Part shown: one piece after another, positions 54,312 to 63,698 of the stretch | Layout of the letters: every line of letters begins with the position of its first letter | How positions within the stretch are numbered: the stretch's first letter is position 1 | Notes under the pieces: generated by a model | What the model saw: only the letters and a program-made list of their open reading frames with translations | Databases searched by the model: none | Told to the model about the DNA's origin: nothing | DNA from: Collinsella sp. AM34-10 | GTDB taxonomy: Bacteria; Actinomycetota; Coriobacteriia; Coriobacteriales; Coriobacteriaceae | Direction of reading: 5' to 3' | Length of the DNA stretch: 64,000 bases | Assembly (NCBI RefSeq): GCF_003469185.1 | Contig: NZ_QSIL01000006.1 | Span: 107,053 to 171,052 of the forward strand | Program-made: the position numbers and the translations under genes

Positions 54312-56309
54312 ATGGCAAAAAACACCGCAAACTATGGTAACGACAGTATCCGCCAGCTCAAAGACGAGGAGCGTGTACGTCTGCGCCCCGCCGTTATCTT
54401 TGGCTCGGACGGGCTCGACGGCTGTGCACACGCTGCCTTTGAGATTCTGTCCAACGCCGTTGACGAGGCGCGCCAGGGCTACGGCAAGCTCATCACCCTT
54501 ACCGCCTTTCGCGATGGTTCCATTCAGGTAGAGGACAACGGCCGCGGCTGCCCGCTCGACTGGAACCCCTCCGAGAAGCGCTTTAATTGGGAACTCGTTT
54601 TTTGCGAGCTCTACGCCGGTGGCAAATACAATAACAACCAGGGCGGCGACTACGACTTCTCGCTCGGTACCAACGGCCTGGGCTCGTGCGCGACCCAGTA
54701 CGCATCCGAGTACATGGACGTCACGGTTTGGCGCGACGGCAACAAGTACTCCCTGCACTTTAAGAAGGGCAAGGTCGTCGGTGCCAAAAAGAAGGCACTC
54801 GAGATTGAGCCCAGCGACGAGGACCGTACCGGCACCACCATCAAATGGCGCCCCGATCTTGAGGTCTTTACCTCCATCAGCATCCCCCACGAGTGGTATC
54901 GCGAGACCATGCGCCGCCAGGCCGTGGTCAACGCCAACGTGACCTTCCGTCTGCGTATCGAGGGCGACGACGGCGAGTTCTCCGAAGAGGACTTCTGCTA
55001 TCCCAAGGGCATCGAGGACTATGTGCTCGAGAAGGTCGGTACCGACTACCTCACCGAGCCTTTCTTTATCGAGGCCGACCGTCGTGGTCGCGACCGTGAA
55101 GACCTGCCCGATTACAACGTAAAAATCACTGCTTGCATGTGCTTCTCGCGCACCTTCACGATGCAAGAGTACTACCACAACTCATCGTGGCTCGAGAACG
55201 GCGGCTCACCCGAGAAGGCCGCCCGCAGTGCTCTGACCAGCGCCATCGATGCCTACATCAAGCAACAGGGCAAGTACAACAAAAACGAGAGCGGCATTAA
55301 GTGGCAAGATGTCCAGGACTGCCTGGTACTGGTGACCAACTGCTTCTCCACCCAGACGTCCTACGAAAACCAGACCAAGAAGGCCATCAATAACCGCTTT
55401 ATCCAGCAGGCCATGACGGCATTCTTTAAGGAGCGCCTCTCGACCTACTTGATCGAGAACAAAGATGCCGCCAACAAGATCATGGAGCAGGTGCTCATCA
55501 ACAAGCGCTCGCGCGAGAACGCCGAGAAGACGCGCCAGAGCATCAAGACCAACCTGCAGCAGAAGACCGACATGGCCAACCGTGTGCAAAAGTTCATCGA
55601 TTGCCGCTCCAAGGACAAGAGCCGCCGCGAGATCTACATCGTAGAGGGTGACTCGGCAGCAGGCGCCATTCGCACGTCGCGCGATGCCGAGTTCCAGGGT
55701 GTTATGCCCGTCCGCGGCAAGATCCTCAACTGCCTGAAGGAGGACTACCCGCGCATCTTTAAGTCCGACATCATCATGGACCTCATGCGCGTGCTGGGCT
55801 GCGGCGTGGAAATCAAAGACAAGCGCATCAAGAATCTCGGCGCCTTCGACCTGGACAACCTCAACTGGAACAAGGTCATCATCTGTACGGACGCCGACGT
55901 CGACGGTTACCACATCCGCACGCTCGTGCTCACCATGCTCTACCGCCTGGTGCCCACGCTTATCGACGAGGGCTACGTGTATATCGCCGAGTCGCCGCTC
56001 TACGAGATCAACTGCAAGGAAAAGACCTACTTTGCCTACACTGAGCTCGAGAAGAACGGCATCCTCAAAGAAATCGGCGACCAAAAGTGCTCCATCAACC
56101 GCTCCAAGGGTCTTGGTGAGAACGACCCGGACATGATGTGGCTCACCACCATGAACCCCGAGACGCGTCGCCTGATTAAGGTGGAGCCCGAGGACGTCAC
56201 CAAGATGGAAACCATGTTCAACCTGTTGTTGGGCAACGACGAGGCGGGCCGCAAGCGCCATATCTCCGAGCACGGCAAGGAATATCTGGACCAGCTGGAC
56301 CTGCAATAG
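54312..56309 (+). CDS. Type IIA topoisomerase B subunit (ParE/GyrB-like)
   Basis: The start is ATG 54312 (MAKNTANYGNDSIRQLKDEE). Product 665 residues. GHKL ATPase: EILSNAVDEARQGYG, VEDNGRGCPLDW, LGTNGLGSCATQYAS. Toprim: IVEGDSAAG (about 445-453), ICTDADVDGYHIRTLVL with the metal DxD, INRSKGLGEND. It differs from canonical GyrB in its early insertions and lack of KLTGG-type wording. With the next gene it forms an ATP-dependent type II topoisomerase, probably a second enzyme beside gyrase. Confidence 0.9.
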   Translation: MAKNTANYGNDSIRQLKDEERVRLRPAVIFGSDGLDGCAHAAFEILSNAVDEARQGYGKLITLTAFRDGSIQVEDNGRGCPLDWNPSEKRFNWELVFCELYAGGKYNNNQGGDYDFSLGTNGLGSCATQYASEYMDVTVWRDGNKYSLHFKKGKVVGAKKKALEIEPSDEDRTGTTIKWRPDLEVFTSISIPHEWYRETMRRQAVVNANVTFRLRIEGDDGEFSEEDFCYPKGIEDYVLEKVGTDYLTEPFFIEADRRGRDREDLPDYNVKITACMCFSRTFTMQEYYHNSSWLENGGSPEKAARSALTSAIDAYIKQQGKYNKNESGIKWQDVQDCLVLVTNCFSTQTSYENQTKKAINNRFIQQAMTAFFKERLSTYLIENKDAANKIMEQVLINKRSRENAEKTRQSIKTNLQQKTDMANRVQKFIDCRSKDKSRREIYIVEGDSAAGAIRTSRDAEFQGVMPVRGKILNCLKEDYPRIFKSDIIMDLMRVLGCGVEIKDKRIKNLGAFDLDNLNWNKVIICTDADVDGYHIRTLVLTMLYRLVPTLIDEGYVYIAESPLYEINCKEKTYFAYTELEKNGILKEIGDQKCSINRSKGLGENDPDMMWLTTMNPETRRLIKVEPEDVTKMETMFNLLLGNDEAGRKRHISEHGKEYLDQLDLQ

Positions 56310-56354
56310 CAGCAAATCGATAACGACGGCCCATAAGAAGTTCAAGAGGAAATC

Positions 56355-58595
56355 GTGGCAAAGAAGAAGACGAAAACCCAGCCAAAGAAAAAGCAGGTCA
56401 ACGCCGAGAACGTCATCGGCCTGCACTCCGAGGTCACCGATCAGCCGATAACGCAGACGCTCGAGGTCAACTACATGCCCTACGCCATGAGCGTCAACGT
56501 CTCGCGTGCATTCCCCGAGATCGACGGCTTTAAGCCCTCGCACCGCAAGCTGCTCTACACCATGTATAAGATGGGTCTGCTCAAGGGCGAGCGCCAGAAG
56601 AGCGCCAACATCGTGGGCCAAACCATGAAGCTCAACCCGCACGGCGATGCCGCGATCTACGAGACGATGGTGCGTCTGGCGACGGGCAACGAAGCACTGC
56701 TTGCCCCCTTCGTGGAGTCGAAGGGCAACTTTGGCAAGTACTATTCGGGCGACCTGAGCTACGCCGCCTCGCGTTACACCGAAGCCAAGCTCTCCCCTAT
56801 CAGCGCCGAGATCTTCAAGGACATCGACAAGGACCCGGTCGACTTCGTCGACAGCTACGACGGCGCCATGAAGGAGCCGCGCCTGCTGCCCACCACGTTC
56901 CCCAATATCCTCGTCTCGGCCAACAAGGGCATCGGCGTCGCCATGGCGTCCGACATCTGCGGCTTCAACCTCAACGAGGTCTGTACCGCAACGATGCACT
57001 ACCTCAAGGATCCCGATTGCGACCTGCTCGAGTACATGCCCATGCCCGACTTCTCGACCGGCGGCGAGATCATCTACCGCCGCGAGGAGATGGAAAAGAT
57101 TATCGAGACCGGCCTTGGCAGCTTCCAAATCCGCTCCCGCTGGCGCTGGATTCCCGAAGAGCGCATCATCGAGGTCTACGAGATTCCCTACACCACCAAG
57201 ACCGATGTCATCATCGAGCGCATCGTCAAGCTCTCCAAGGAGGGCAAGGTCAAGGAGATCGCCGACATCCGCGATGAAACCGACCTCTCGGGCCTGCGCA
57301 TCGCCATCGACCTTAAGCGCGGTGTCGACCCCGACAAGCTCATGGCCAAGCTCTATCGCTCGACCACGCTGCAGGATTCGTTCTCGTGTAACTTTAACGT
57401 GCTGGTCGACGGCTATCCCCGCGTTATGGGCGTGCGCCAGATTCTGCACGAGTGGGTCAAGTGGCGTATTGGGTCCACGCGCCGCCGCATTAACTTTGAC
57501 CTGGGCAAAAAGTCCGAGCGCCTGCACCTGTTGCACGGCCTTGAGGCAATTCTGCTCGATATCGACAAGGCCATCGCCATCATCCGCGGCACTAAGCTCG
57601 AGGCTGAGGTCGTGCCCAACCTTATGAAAGGTTTCGACATCGACGAGACCCAGGCCGAGTTTGTTGCCGAGCTCAAGCTCCGCAATATCAACGAGGAGTA
57701 CATCCTCAACCGCACCAAGGACATTGCCAAGCTTGAGGGCGAGATTGCCGAGCTTGAGGAGATCCTCTCCAGCGAGGAGAACATCAAGAAGGTCATCAGC
57801 GACGAGCTGGCCGCGGTCAACAAGAAGTATGTGATGCCACGCCGCACGGGCAGAATTGAGCCCCATGAGGTCATCGAGGTGAGCCTGGAGCCCGAGGTCG
57901 AGGAGTACCCGGTCACCATCATGCTCTCGCGCGATGGCTACCTTAAGAAGATGACGGACCGCGTGCTCAAGAAGGCGACCACGCTCAAGTACAAGGACGG
58001 CGATAAACCCTTTATCGAGTTCCCGTCCTCCAACACCCACGAGCTGCTCGTGTTTACCAACAAGAGCCAGGTGTACAAGTGCAAGGTTGCGGCGTTTGAG
58101 GACACCAAGTCGGCCCAGCTGGGCTCATACCTGCCGACCGATCTTGAGATGGAACCCGACGAGAGCGTGATCTGGGTCATCGACCCCGAGGACTACAAGG
58201 CCGACGTGCTGTTCGTCTTTGAGAACGGCCGCGTGGTGCGCGTCGCGCTTTCTGGATACGTCACCAAGACCAACCGCAAGCGCCTCAAGAACGCCATCTA
58301 CGGTGGCAGCAAGCTGCTGTATGCACAGGTGCTCAAGGAAGATCGCGACATCGCGCTGGTCTCGAGCGACTATCGTTTGATGAACTTCAACACGTCGCTG
58401 CTCAAGACCAAGACGACCACCAACACGCAGGGCGTCCAGGCCTTTACCGCCAAGAAGGGTCGCTCGGTCACCACCGTCGGCACGACCGAGGAGATCCTCG
58501 GCGCCGGCGTCTCTGCCGAGAAGTTCACCACGCAGAGCCTCCCCTCCGCCGGTGCCCTTATGAAGGAAAACGACATGCCGAGTCTGTTTGACTAA
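56355..58595 (+). CDS. Type IIA topoisomerase A subunit (ParC/GyrA-like)
   Basis: GTG start after AAGAGGAAA. Product 746 residues, 45 bp after the B subunit. YAMSVNVSRAFPEIDGFKPS and HRKLLYTMYKMGL start the breakage domain. The catalytic Tyr is in YAASRYTEAKLSPI (about 145). Coiled coil at about 455-510. The C-terminal beta-pinwheel has only weak blades and no GyrA box is evident, which favours a decatenase role. It ends MKENDMPSLFD, the tail found dead at 44021. Confidence 0.9.
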   Translation: MAKKKTKTQPKKKQVNAENVIGLHSEVTDQPITQTLEVNYMPYAMSVNVSRAFPEIDGFKPSHRKLLYTMYKMGLLKGERQKSANIVGQTMKLNPHGDAAIYETMVRLATGNEALLAPFVESKGNFGKYYSGDLSYAASRYTEAKLSPISAEIFKDIDKDPVDFVDSYDGAMKEPRLLPTTFPNILVSANKGIGVAMASDICGFNLNEVCTATMHYLKDPDCDLLEYMPMPDFSTGGEIIYRREEMEKIIETGLGSFQIRSRWRWIPEERIIEVYEIPYTTKTDVIIERIVKLSKEGKVKEIADIRDETDLSGLRIAIDLKRGVDPDKLMAKLYRSTTLQDSFSCNFNVLVDGYPRVMGVRQILHEWVKWRIGSTRRRINFDLGKKSERLHLLHGLEAILLDIDKAIAIIRGTKLEAEVVPNLMKGFDIDETQAEFVAELKLRNINEEYILNRTKDIAKLEGEIAELEEILSSEENIKKVISDELAAVNKKYVMPRRTGRIEPHEVIEVSLEPEVEEYPVTIMLSRDGYLKKMTDRVLKKATTLKYKDGDKPFIEFPSSNTHELLVFTNKSQVYKCKVAAFEDTKSAQLGSYLPTDLEMEPDESVIWVIDPEDYKADVLFVFENGRVVRVALSGYVTKTNRKRLKNAIYGGSKLLYAQVLKEDRDIALVSSDYRLMNFNTSLLKTKTTTNTQGVQAFTAKKGRSVTTVGTTEEILGAGVSAEKFTTQSLPSAGALMKENDMPSLFD

Positions 58596-58631
58596 AACAA
58601 CGGTGGCCAAACCGTCATGGTTTTGCAAAGC

Positions 58632-58674
58632 AGCGGGGCCCGGAGCGCAGAAACATCGCGCTCCGGGCCCCGCT
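58632..58674. terminator. Terminator of the topoisomerase operon
   Basis: Perfect 17-bp GC-rich stem, AGCGGGGCCCGGAGCGC with inverse, loop of 9 nt (AGAAACATC), 36 bp after the stop. No clear T tract, but the stem is very strong. Confidence 0.8.
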
Positions 58675-58751
58675 CGCTGCAACGTAGTCGGAATAATAGA
58701 ACTCCCCGTTTTTCACTCCTGCAATCCCACGGCACAAGGCATGTTAAGCCA

Positions 58752-58808
58752 TTAGCAAAACTTGCAAAATTTAGCAAAAGTTGCAAAAATTAGCAAAACT
58801 TGCAAAGG
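58752..58808. repeat. Three 19-bp iterons upstream of Orc1-like ATPase 2
   Basis: Units TTAGCAAAACTTGCAAAAT, TTAGCAAAAGTTGCAAAAA and TTAGCAAAACTTGCAAAGG are contiguous. The third runs into the AAAGGAG ribosome site of the ATPase at 58816. Each unit contains a GCAAAA...TTGC pattern. Confidence 0.88.
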
Positions 58809-58815
58809 AGTTACC

Positions 58816-59910
58816 ATGGAGTACAGCAAGAACCCCTTTACCCCAACATTTGGAAGCATCCCTCCCTTTCTAGCGGGTCGCGAGCATATCCTGCGCGACA
58901 TAAACCGTGGCTTTATCAATGGCCCGGGAGATCCCAACCTGTCGACCATTTTTACTGGCGCAAGGGGAACGGGCAAGACGGCGCTTCTCTCGCTCCTTTC
59001 AGAAACGGCGCTTGAACACGACTGGATCGCAGCAAATGTCTCCGCCATGCCAGGCATGCTCGAAGATATTATCGAGCGAACCAAAGAAGCCGCAGATAGC
59101 TATCTCTCACAGCCTCACGCGCGAATAAACGGCGTTCAAATTGGTCCAGTGGGCATCGATTGGACGTATGCTCAAGAGGCCCAGGGCAACTGGCGCACAC
59201 GTATGAATGGCATCTTTAAGCAACTCGAAAAACATGACATCGGACTTCTCATCACCATCGATGAAGTCACAGTCGATCTCGAAGAAATGCTTCAATTTGC
59301 CTCTGTTTACCAGCACTTTGTACGCGAAGGTAAAAAAGTTGCCCTACTCATGGCAGGACTGCCCTACAAAGTATCGGCGTTGCTGCGTAACGATTCCGTC
59401 TCGTTCCTCAGGCGCTCCCAGTACCATCAGCTGGGACGAATCACTGACGTTGAAATTGCAAACGCATTCCGCAAAACCATTGAAGCAGGAGGCCGCTCAA
59501 TCACGCCAGAAGCACTCGAGGATGCCGTGAAGGCCGTCGACGGATTCCCCTACATGATGCAGCTCGTCGGATATCGCACATGGGATGTTTCGGAGAACTC
59601 GCCCAAAATCAGCGCACCTGATGTCCAGCAAGGTTCCCTGCTCGCACGCATGGAGCTGCGCGATCGAATTCTCGAAACAACATATCGAGAGCTTTCCGAT
59701 AAAGACATTGAGTTTTTGCTCGCGATGCTGCCCGATTCTGGCCCCAGCAGAGTCTCGGAGATAGCCAAACGCATGGGCGTCGCCAGCAACTACGCAAGCC
59801 AATACAAACGCCGCCTCCTGAAGGACGGCGTCATCGGAGAGCGCGGGCGTGGTCTCGTTGGCTTTGACATCCCCGCGTTCAGGGAATTCTTGAACGAGAA
59901 GGCGTTTTAG
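58816..59910 (+). CDS. Orc1/Cdc6-like AAA ATPase with C-terminal winged helix (paralogue 2)
   Basis: ATG after AAAGGAG. Product 364 residues. N-terminal NPFTPTFGSIPPFLAGREHI, Walker A GARGTGKT (48-55), Walker B GLLITIDEV (about 137-145), arginine stretch FLRRSQYHQLGRI. The C-terminal winged helix is SRVSEIAKRMGVASNYASQY then KRRLLKDGVI. Same architecture as paralogue 1 at 1658. It lies downstream of the topoisomerase terminator, so is separately transcribed. Triplet 19-bp repeats overlap its ribosome site. Role unknown; initiator-like DNA binding is a testable idea. Confidence 0.78.
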   Translation: MEYSKNPFTPTFGSIPPFLAGREHILRDINRGFINGPGDPNLSTIFTGARGTGKTALLSLLSETALEHDWIAANVSAMPGMLEDIIERTKEAADSYLSQPHARINGVQIGPVGIDWTYAQEAQGNWRTRMNGIFKQLEKHDIGLLITIDEVTVDLEEMLQFASVYQHFVREGKKVALLMAGLPYKVSALLRNDSVSFLRRSQYHQLGRITDVEIANAFRKTIEAGGRSITPEALEDAVKAVDGFPYMMQLVGYRTWDVSENSPKISAPDVQQGSLLARMELRDRILETTYRELSDKDIEFLLAMLPDSGPSRVSEIAKRMGVASNYASQYKRRLLKDGVIGERGRGLVGFDIPAFREFLNEKAF

Positions 59911-59940
59911 CATACCGGAATTGTCCGCAAGGGCATCGAC

Positions 59941-60005
59941 GCATGGCGATCAGCAATCCTTATGGTAAGGGCAGCACGCATTTCCGCTAGCGCTGATTGC
60001 CATGC
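59941..60005. terminator. Possible bidirectional terminator
   Basis: GCATGGCGATCAGC pairs with GCTGATTGCCATGC (one mismatch) around a 37-nt loop, between converging genes; CTCTTCTTGTCCTT follows. Confidence 0.45.
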
Positions 60006-60018
60006 GCTCTTCTTGTCC

Positions 60019-60549
60019 TTAGGCCAGCTTGCGAGCGAGCTCTCGCACCTCTTTCAACTTGGGCGACGATGCCATGCTGTCGCGCTCGGTCATACCGCTG
60101 ATGGTGACAATGCCCTGGTCCTCCCACTTGCAGTACGCGCAGGCTGACTTGTACATAGCGATCGCCGCATCATAGACGCCCTCGCTGTGGCTATCGAGCA
60201 AAAGGGCCGTCTTGGTGAACGGGAAGCCCGTAGCACCGAAGGCGTACAGGCGGTCGATGGCGGCCTTCTCCTGCGCAGTGATATCAAACCAGTAGATAGG
60301 CGAAGCGAAGACAACCATGTCGGCGCCTTTCAGCGGCTCGATCACGTCGGCCATGTCATCCTTCTGCACGCAAGTGCCCTCATGGGCGAAGCAATACTGG
60401 CACCCCAAGCAACCAGCGATCTTTTTGCCGGCAACGCGGATGACCTCGACCGTATGGCCGGCCTCGCGCGCGGTCTCGGCAAACGCCTCAACCATGGTGT
60501 CGGTATTGGCGCCCTTACGCGGACTGCCGCTCAATACAACGATATTCAT
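60019..60549 (-). CDS. Flavodoxin-fold NAD(P)H-dependent FMN reductase
   Basis: A 176-residue protein. VVLSGSPRKGANTDTMVEAF (about 4-23) is the FMN phosphate loop. GCLGCQYCFAHEGTCV holds several Cys like iron-sulfur flavoproteins. VVFASPIYWFDITAQEKAAI follows, then a C-terminal LLDSHSEGVYDAA. Such proteins reduce quinones, nitroaromatics or metals. The ATG has AGGGAGGGAG-like bases before it. It is convergent with the ATPase. Confidence 0.9.
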   Translation of the reverse strand: MNIVVLSGSPRKGANTDTMVEAFAETAREAGHTVEVIRVAGKKIAGCLGCQYCFAHEGTCVQKDDMADVIEPLKGADMVVFASPIYWFDITAQEKAAIDRLYAFGATGFPFTKTALLLDSHSEGVYDAAIAMYKSACAYCKWEDQGIVTISGMTERDSMASSPKLKEVRELARKLA

Positions 60550-60785
60550 AGAAATCTCCCTCCCTCATGCCGCAGGCGCGCGGCATATTTTTTGTTTTAA
60601 CCAAAACGTACGGAGTTATTCAATCGCCTCGTTTCAGCTACTCCCACTCGACAATAGGAGCCACTGGCCAAAAGCCTGTCAACATCAAAACAAGTTTTCA
60701 ATCTATCGATTCTACGTGAGGCAATGGTCCTCATTTGATACCCGCGCTGTTTGCGCACTAGGGAGCAAAGGAATCTGGCCGCCGC

Positions 60786-61121
60786 TCAAATAAGATCACC
60801 GCCATCTTGCATAAACGACGCCATGTTAAGGTGCCTGATGCCATCCCTCTCCTGCAATAGAGGATCAAGCGTGAACAAGTAGCGCGGATAACCATCCCTG
60901 ATGTGGCCGAACGGCCTGTACTCGCGCTCCTCGACGCCTCTGTCGGCAATCGACATAGAGACCTGGATGTAGGCGTAAGCATTGCGCCTACGAGCGATGA
61001 AGTCACACTCGAGCTTCCCAATACGGCCCACAGAAAGCTCATACCCGCGCGATGCAAGATAGAGGTAGATCTTCACGTCGGTATATACGCAAGATGCGCC
61101 CCCTTTTTTCTCAGCGTCCAT
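60786..61121 (-). pseudogene. C-terminal DUF4143 fragment of an AAA protein
   Basis: The 111 residues match only the nuclease-like DUF4143 tail of AAA/DUF4143 proteins: KIYLYLASRGYELSVGRIGK, then LECDFIARRRNAYAYIQVSM and REYRPFGHIRDGYPRYLFTL, then HLNMASFM at the end. The ATPase half is missing and there is no ATPase gene upstream. This fits a deleted remnant. DUF4143 proteins are commonly broken in gut anaerobes. Confidence 0.75.
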
Positions 61122-61429
61122 TTCATCAGTTATGGGGGTGCTTTTTTACATTTTATAAAAAAGCGTACCGATAACTTATTCCCACTCAGTTTCGAAAATC
61201 GAATGGTTTTGAAGTTTCGAAAGCGGCAGGGCACCATGCATAAGGGCATGTTGGGATCCGCACCAGTAAAACAGGAATTGACTCACGCGAGAAGGCGCCG
61301 CCCCGTCGCCTCGATGCGTGCGACAGGCAGATTAGGTTTGGGGAGTAGAACGGCCCTTGCGCGAGGCGTGAATTGTAATCGATAAAGCCGAGCTTTGAGA
61401 ACATGCGGTTTATCTCGTCGAACGTTGAG
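61122..61429. other. 308-bp gap with an AT-rich hairpin and a frame fragment
   Basis: GCTTTTTTA (61140-61148) and TAAAAAAGC (61156-61164) form a hairpin usable as a terminator or promoter element. On the minus strand a fragment reading FDEINRMFSKLGFIDYNSRL follows the DUF2958/960-like piece; it recalls the end of Crp-type regulators but is too short to name. Confidence 0.4.
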
Positions 61430-61672
61430 TCAACAGGGGCTTGCGCCCCGTCGGCCGACTTGGCGACGCCCATGTCCATGATGCCGGGCACAAGTGTGAA
61501 TGCGCCACGTGGAGGCGAAGGGGTCACCCGAAAGGTTGATGGTAAGCGAGCACCAGAGGTCAAGGTGGTCCTCGCCTTCCGGGTTTGTGAGGTCGAGGGC
61601 GAGTGCCCCTCCCTCGGTCGCGTACAGCGGCGGCAGGCACTCGGCCAGCTCCTCAGTCATAAGCGCTTGCAT
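61430..61672 (-). pseudogene. DUF2958/DUF960-like fragment
   Basis: ATG 61672 after GGAGGGGAG. The first 60 residues (MQALMTEELAECLPPLYATE, then ALALDLTNPEGEDHLDLWCS) resemble the start of DUF2958/DUF960 mobile-element proteins. The frame then goes astray near residue 55. The sequence seems to continue in another frame (PGIMDMGVAKSADGAQAPVD), so a frameshift is likely. Confidence 0.5.
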
Positions 61673-62051
61673 GTCCGTCTCCCCTCCAGGCCACGTCGGA
61701 CCCCTAGAATCTTCGCCCCGCGGGCAAAGCCTCGGCGCGCACCATGGCATCTCGGCTTTGCCCCCTGCAATGTCGCGCAGCGGAGACACCACCTGAGACG
61801 GATGTCGATGCATCGAACCCGAGACCGGGCGCGGCGGCGGGGAGCCTCTCGCGCGAACAATCTGCTCGATCCTGCCGCACCCATCTTAAAAAAGTTCGAA
61901 AAACGTTCAATCGTACGACATCCGTCGAACAGTCGGGGGTACACACCACTACAGAAGGCCCACGGAACGGGGGGCGAGATGGTCGGCGACGGGTTCAAGG
62001 CACTCTCCGGCCCCACGCTCCGCTAGGGAGGGCGTCGGGAGGGAGGCCGTA
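61673..62051. other. 379-bp gap
   Basis: No supported gene. The sequence is composed of overlapping nonsense frames. It ends with a GGGAGGGAGG ribosome site for the PH-domain gene. Confidence 0.4.
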
Positions 62052-62513
62052 ATGGGTGAGAAGGACGAGCGGCCGGAGCGGGTGTTCCCCGGCAGGACAG
62101 ACCCGTGGTTCATAGCGGCCATGGTGATTGTGGCGGGCGGTTTATCCGCGGCGTGTATCGCGTGTTTCCTGAGCTCGAGTCCCGCGCTCCTATGGGGCTG
62201 GTTCGCGCTGCTGCCCGTCCCGGCCCTCGTGGCCCTGGCCGCCCTTCCCGTCCGCAGCAACCGTCTCGAGCTCTACGGCGACCGCCTCGTCGTCGTGTAC
62301 GCTAGGATGCGTTCGGTGATACCCTACGCCCACGTGCGGGGCGTCCGGCGCACCAGGACGCTCTGGGCGGGGACGGCCAACTCGCTCGACCGCGTCTATA
62401 TCGAGGCGCCCTACGACGGCGACGCCATCGTCTCGGTGACCGACAACGATGCCCTCGTGGCAGAGCTCGAGCGTAGGTGCGGCCTGCGGCCCGGCTGCGA
62501 ACAAGGCAACTAG
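62052..62513 (+). CDS. PH-domain membrane protein
   Basis: A 153-residue protein after GGGAGGGAGG. Two helices (FIAAMVIVAGGLSAACIACF and LLWGWFALLPVPALVALAAL) are followed by a bacterial PH domain: RSNRLELYGDRLVVVYARMR, IPYAHVRGVRRTRTLW and VYIEAPYDGDAIVSVTDNDA. This is the YcfA-like/bPH pattern. Function unknown. Confidence 0.8.
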   Translation: MGEKDERPERVFPGRTDPWFIAAMVIVAGGLSAACIACFLSSSPALLWGWFALLPVPALVALAALPVRSNRLELYGDRLVVVYARMRSVIPYAHVRGVRRTRTLWAGTANSLDRVYIEAPYDGDAIVSVTDNDALVAELERRCGLRPGCEQGN

Positions 62514-62537
62514 CTTCGCAGGGCGGCTATCAGCGAC

Positions 62538-62940
62538 TTGCTGCTCATCGTCATATCACGACGGTCAATTCTGGGTCGGGCTGGCGGAGCACGTCGAGGG
62601 CGGAAGGTATGGCGTCGCCCGCATCGTCTTCGGCGCGGAGCCGTCCGATGAGGAGATTCTGCGATTCGTTACAAGCGAATGGGAAAAGTTCTCGTTCTTC
62701 GGCGACAAGGCCACTGAAACAAGCAAGCCCGCGAAGAACCCCAAGCGGCGCGCTCGTGAGGCAGCGAAAGCCCTTAAACGGCCCGCGGTGAGCACCAAGG
62801 CACAACAGGCGCTCGCGGCACAGCGGGAAGCGATGAAGCGGGAGTCGGCTCAAGCAAGAAGTCAGCGTCGTGCGGATGAGGCGGAGACGCGCTTCGAGCA
62901 GCGAAAGTTGAAGCGCAAGCAGAAACATCGCGGGCATTGA
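62538..62940 (+). pseudogene. YjdF-like (DUF2992) gene with a frameshifted start
   Basis: From YHDGQFWVGLAEHVEGGRYG onward the residues match DUF2992, including FGAEPSDEEILRFV, NPKRRAREAAKALKRPAVST, KAQQALAAQREA and the basic end KRKQKHRGH. In frame there is no start codon. One base earlier a TTG (62538) gives LLLIV and then the YHDGQFWV frame if one extra A is removed near 62553. So the N terminus looks frameshifted. YjdF proteins respond to aza-aromatics via a riboswitch in other bacteria. Confidence 0.72.
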
Positions 62941-63148
62941 TCGCTATTTGCAGCAAGGCAAACCATATACAGCAGCGGCGCCAGTTCCACTTGAAGCCGA
63001 CGCCGCGTAGACGCTGATGGTGACGGCTATGCACGGGCACGGGCGCGCCACCGCACTTCACAGCTTGTTTCTCAAGTATTTGGGACGCACACACGGCGTT
63101 CAAAAATGCGGAGCGACTCCACATGGCTCGAGACTGAGCCGAGATGCC
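62941..63148. other. 208-bp gap
   Basis: No gene supported between the YjdF-like remnant and the toxin-like gene; no strong hairpin. Confidence 0.35.
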
Positions 63149-63598
63149 CTACTTCTCGCCCTCCAGCAGCCCCACGATGCGGTCGATGTCGACGGCAAAG
63201 CGAGGCCTTCCCTCGCGCTCGTAGCGGTCGAGGTATGCCTGGCACTCGGAGACAATGCGCTTAGTGTTGCCATCGATGATGCGCTGGAGCGTCTCGTAGT
63301 AGGCCGAGCCCTCGGTCCTGAAGCGGCGCTGGTAGGCCTTGGTTATGGGGAACATCTTGATGTAGTGGATGCCGTGGCGGCAGCCGGGGCGCGTCGTGGG
63401 GCGGGGCGGCAACGCAAAGTACTGGTCTTTGGGCACGTTAGGGGCGATGTTGGAACGCAGCGGCACGGCGAAGTCCCTGCGCTTCCCGCGGAAACGCAGC
63501 CTCACCACCACGATGCAAGGACGATTGTGCTTAAGCATGAGCTCGCGGTCGCCCTCGACGAGGTCGAAGAAGTCCTGGGAGATGGATACGATCTTCAT
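63149..63598 (-). CDS. Candidate type III toxin (TenpN/ToxN-like endoribonuclease)
   Basis: A 149-residue basic protein. It begins MKIVSISQDFFDLVEGDREL. RPCIVVVRLRFRGKRRDFAV then PLRSNIAPN matches the R-P-h-x-V-V ... F-A-[IV]-P-L-R-[ST]-N-I pattern of TenpN/ToxN-type toxins. GIHYIKMFPITKAYQRRF follows. In type III systems the antitoxin is an RNA upstream of the toxin, processed by it. Two hairpins, at 63655-63694 and 63626-63649, lie between the preceding micro-gene and this start, but no clear tandem RNA repeats are seen. Class is probable, system unproven. Confidence 0.6.
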   Translation of the reverse strand: MKIVSISQDFFDLVEGDRELMLKHNRPCIVVVRLRFRGKRRDFAVPLRSNIAPNVPKDQYFALPPRPTTRPGCRHGIHYIKMFPITKAYQRRFRTEGSAYYETLQRIIDGNTKRIVSECQAYLDRYEREGRPRFAVDIDRIVGLLEGEK

Positions 63599-63625
63599 CG
63601 GTTACGCCCCCCTTCATACGAAGCG

Positions 63626-63694
63626 GGGCCCGCATCGCTGCAGGCCCCTACAGGTGGGCGATATTCTACGCCTTGCGGCACCCCGTCGCCCACG
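63626..63694 (-). other. Two hairpins upstream of the toxin-like gene
   Basis: GTGGGCGA/TCGCCCAC (63655-63662, 63687-63694) and GGGGCC/GGCCCC (63626-63631, 63644-63649). The second is GC-rich and abuts the toxin ribosome site, like the terminator between antitoxin RNA and toxin in type III systems. Confidence 0.5.
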
Positions 63695-63698
63695 GAGG

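Noticed and set aside
55206-58040. 944-residue open frame opposite both topoisomerase genes
   Set aside because: It spans two real genes on the other strand and has repetitive Val/Asp/Leu composition typical of a reverse-frame shadow.
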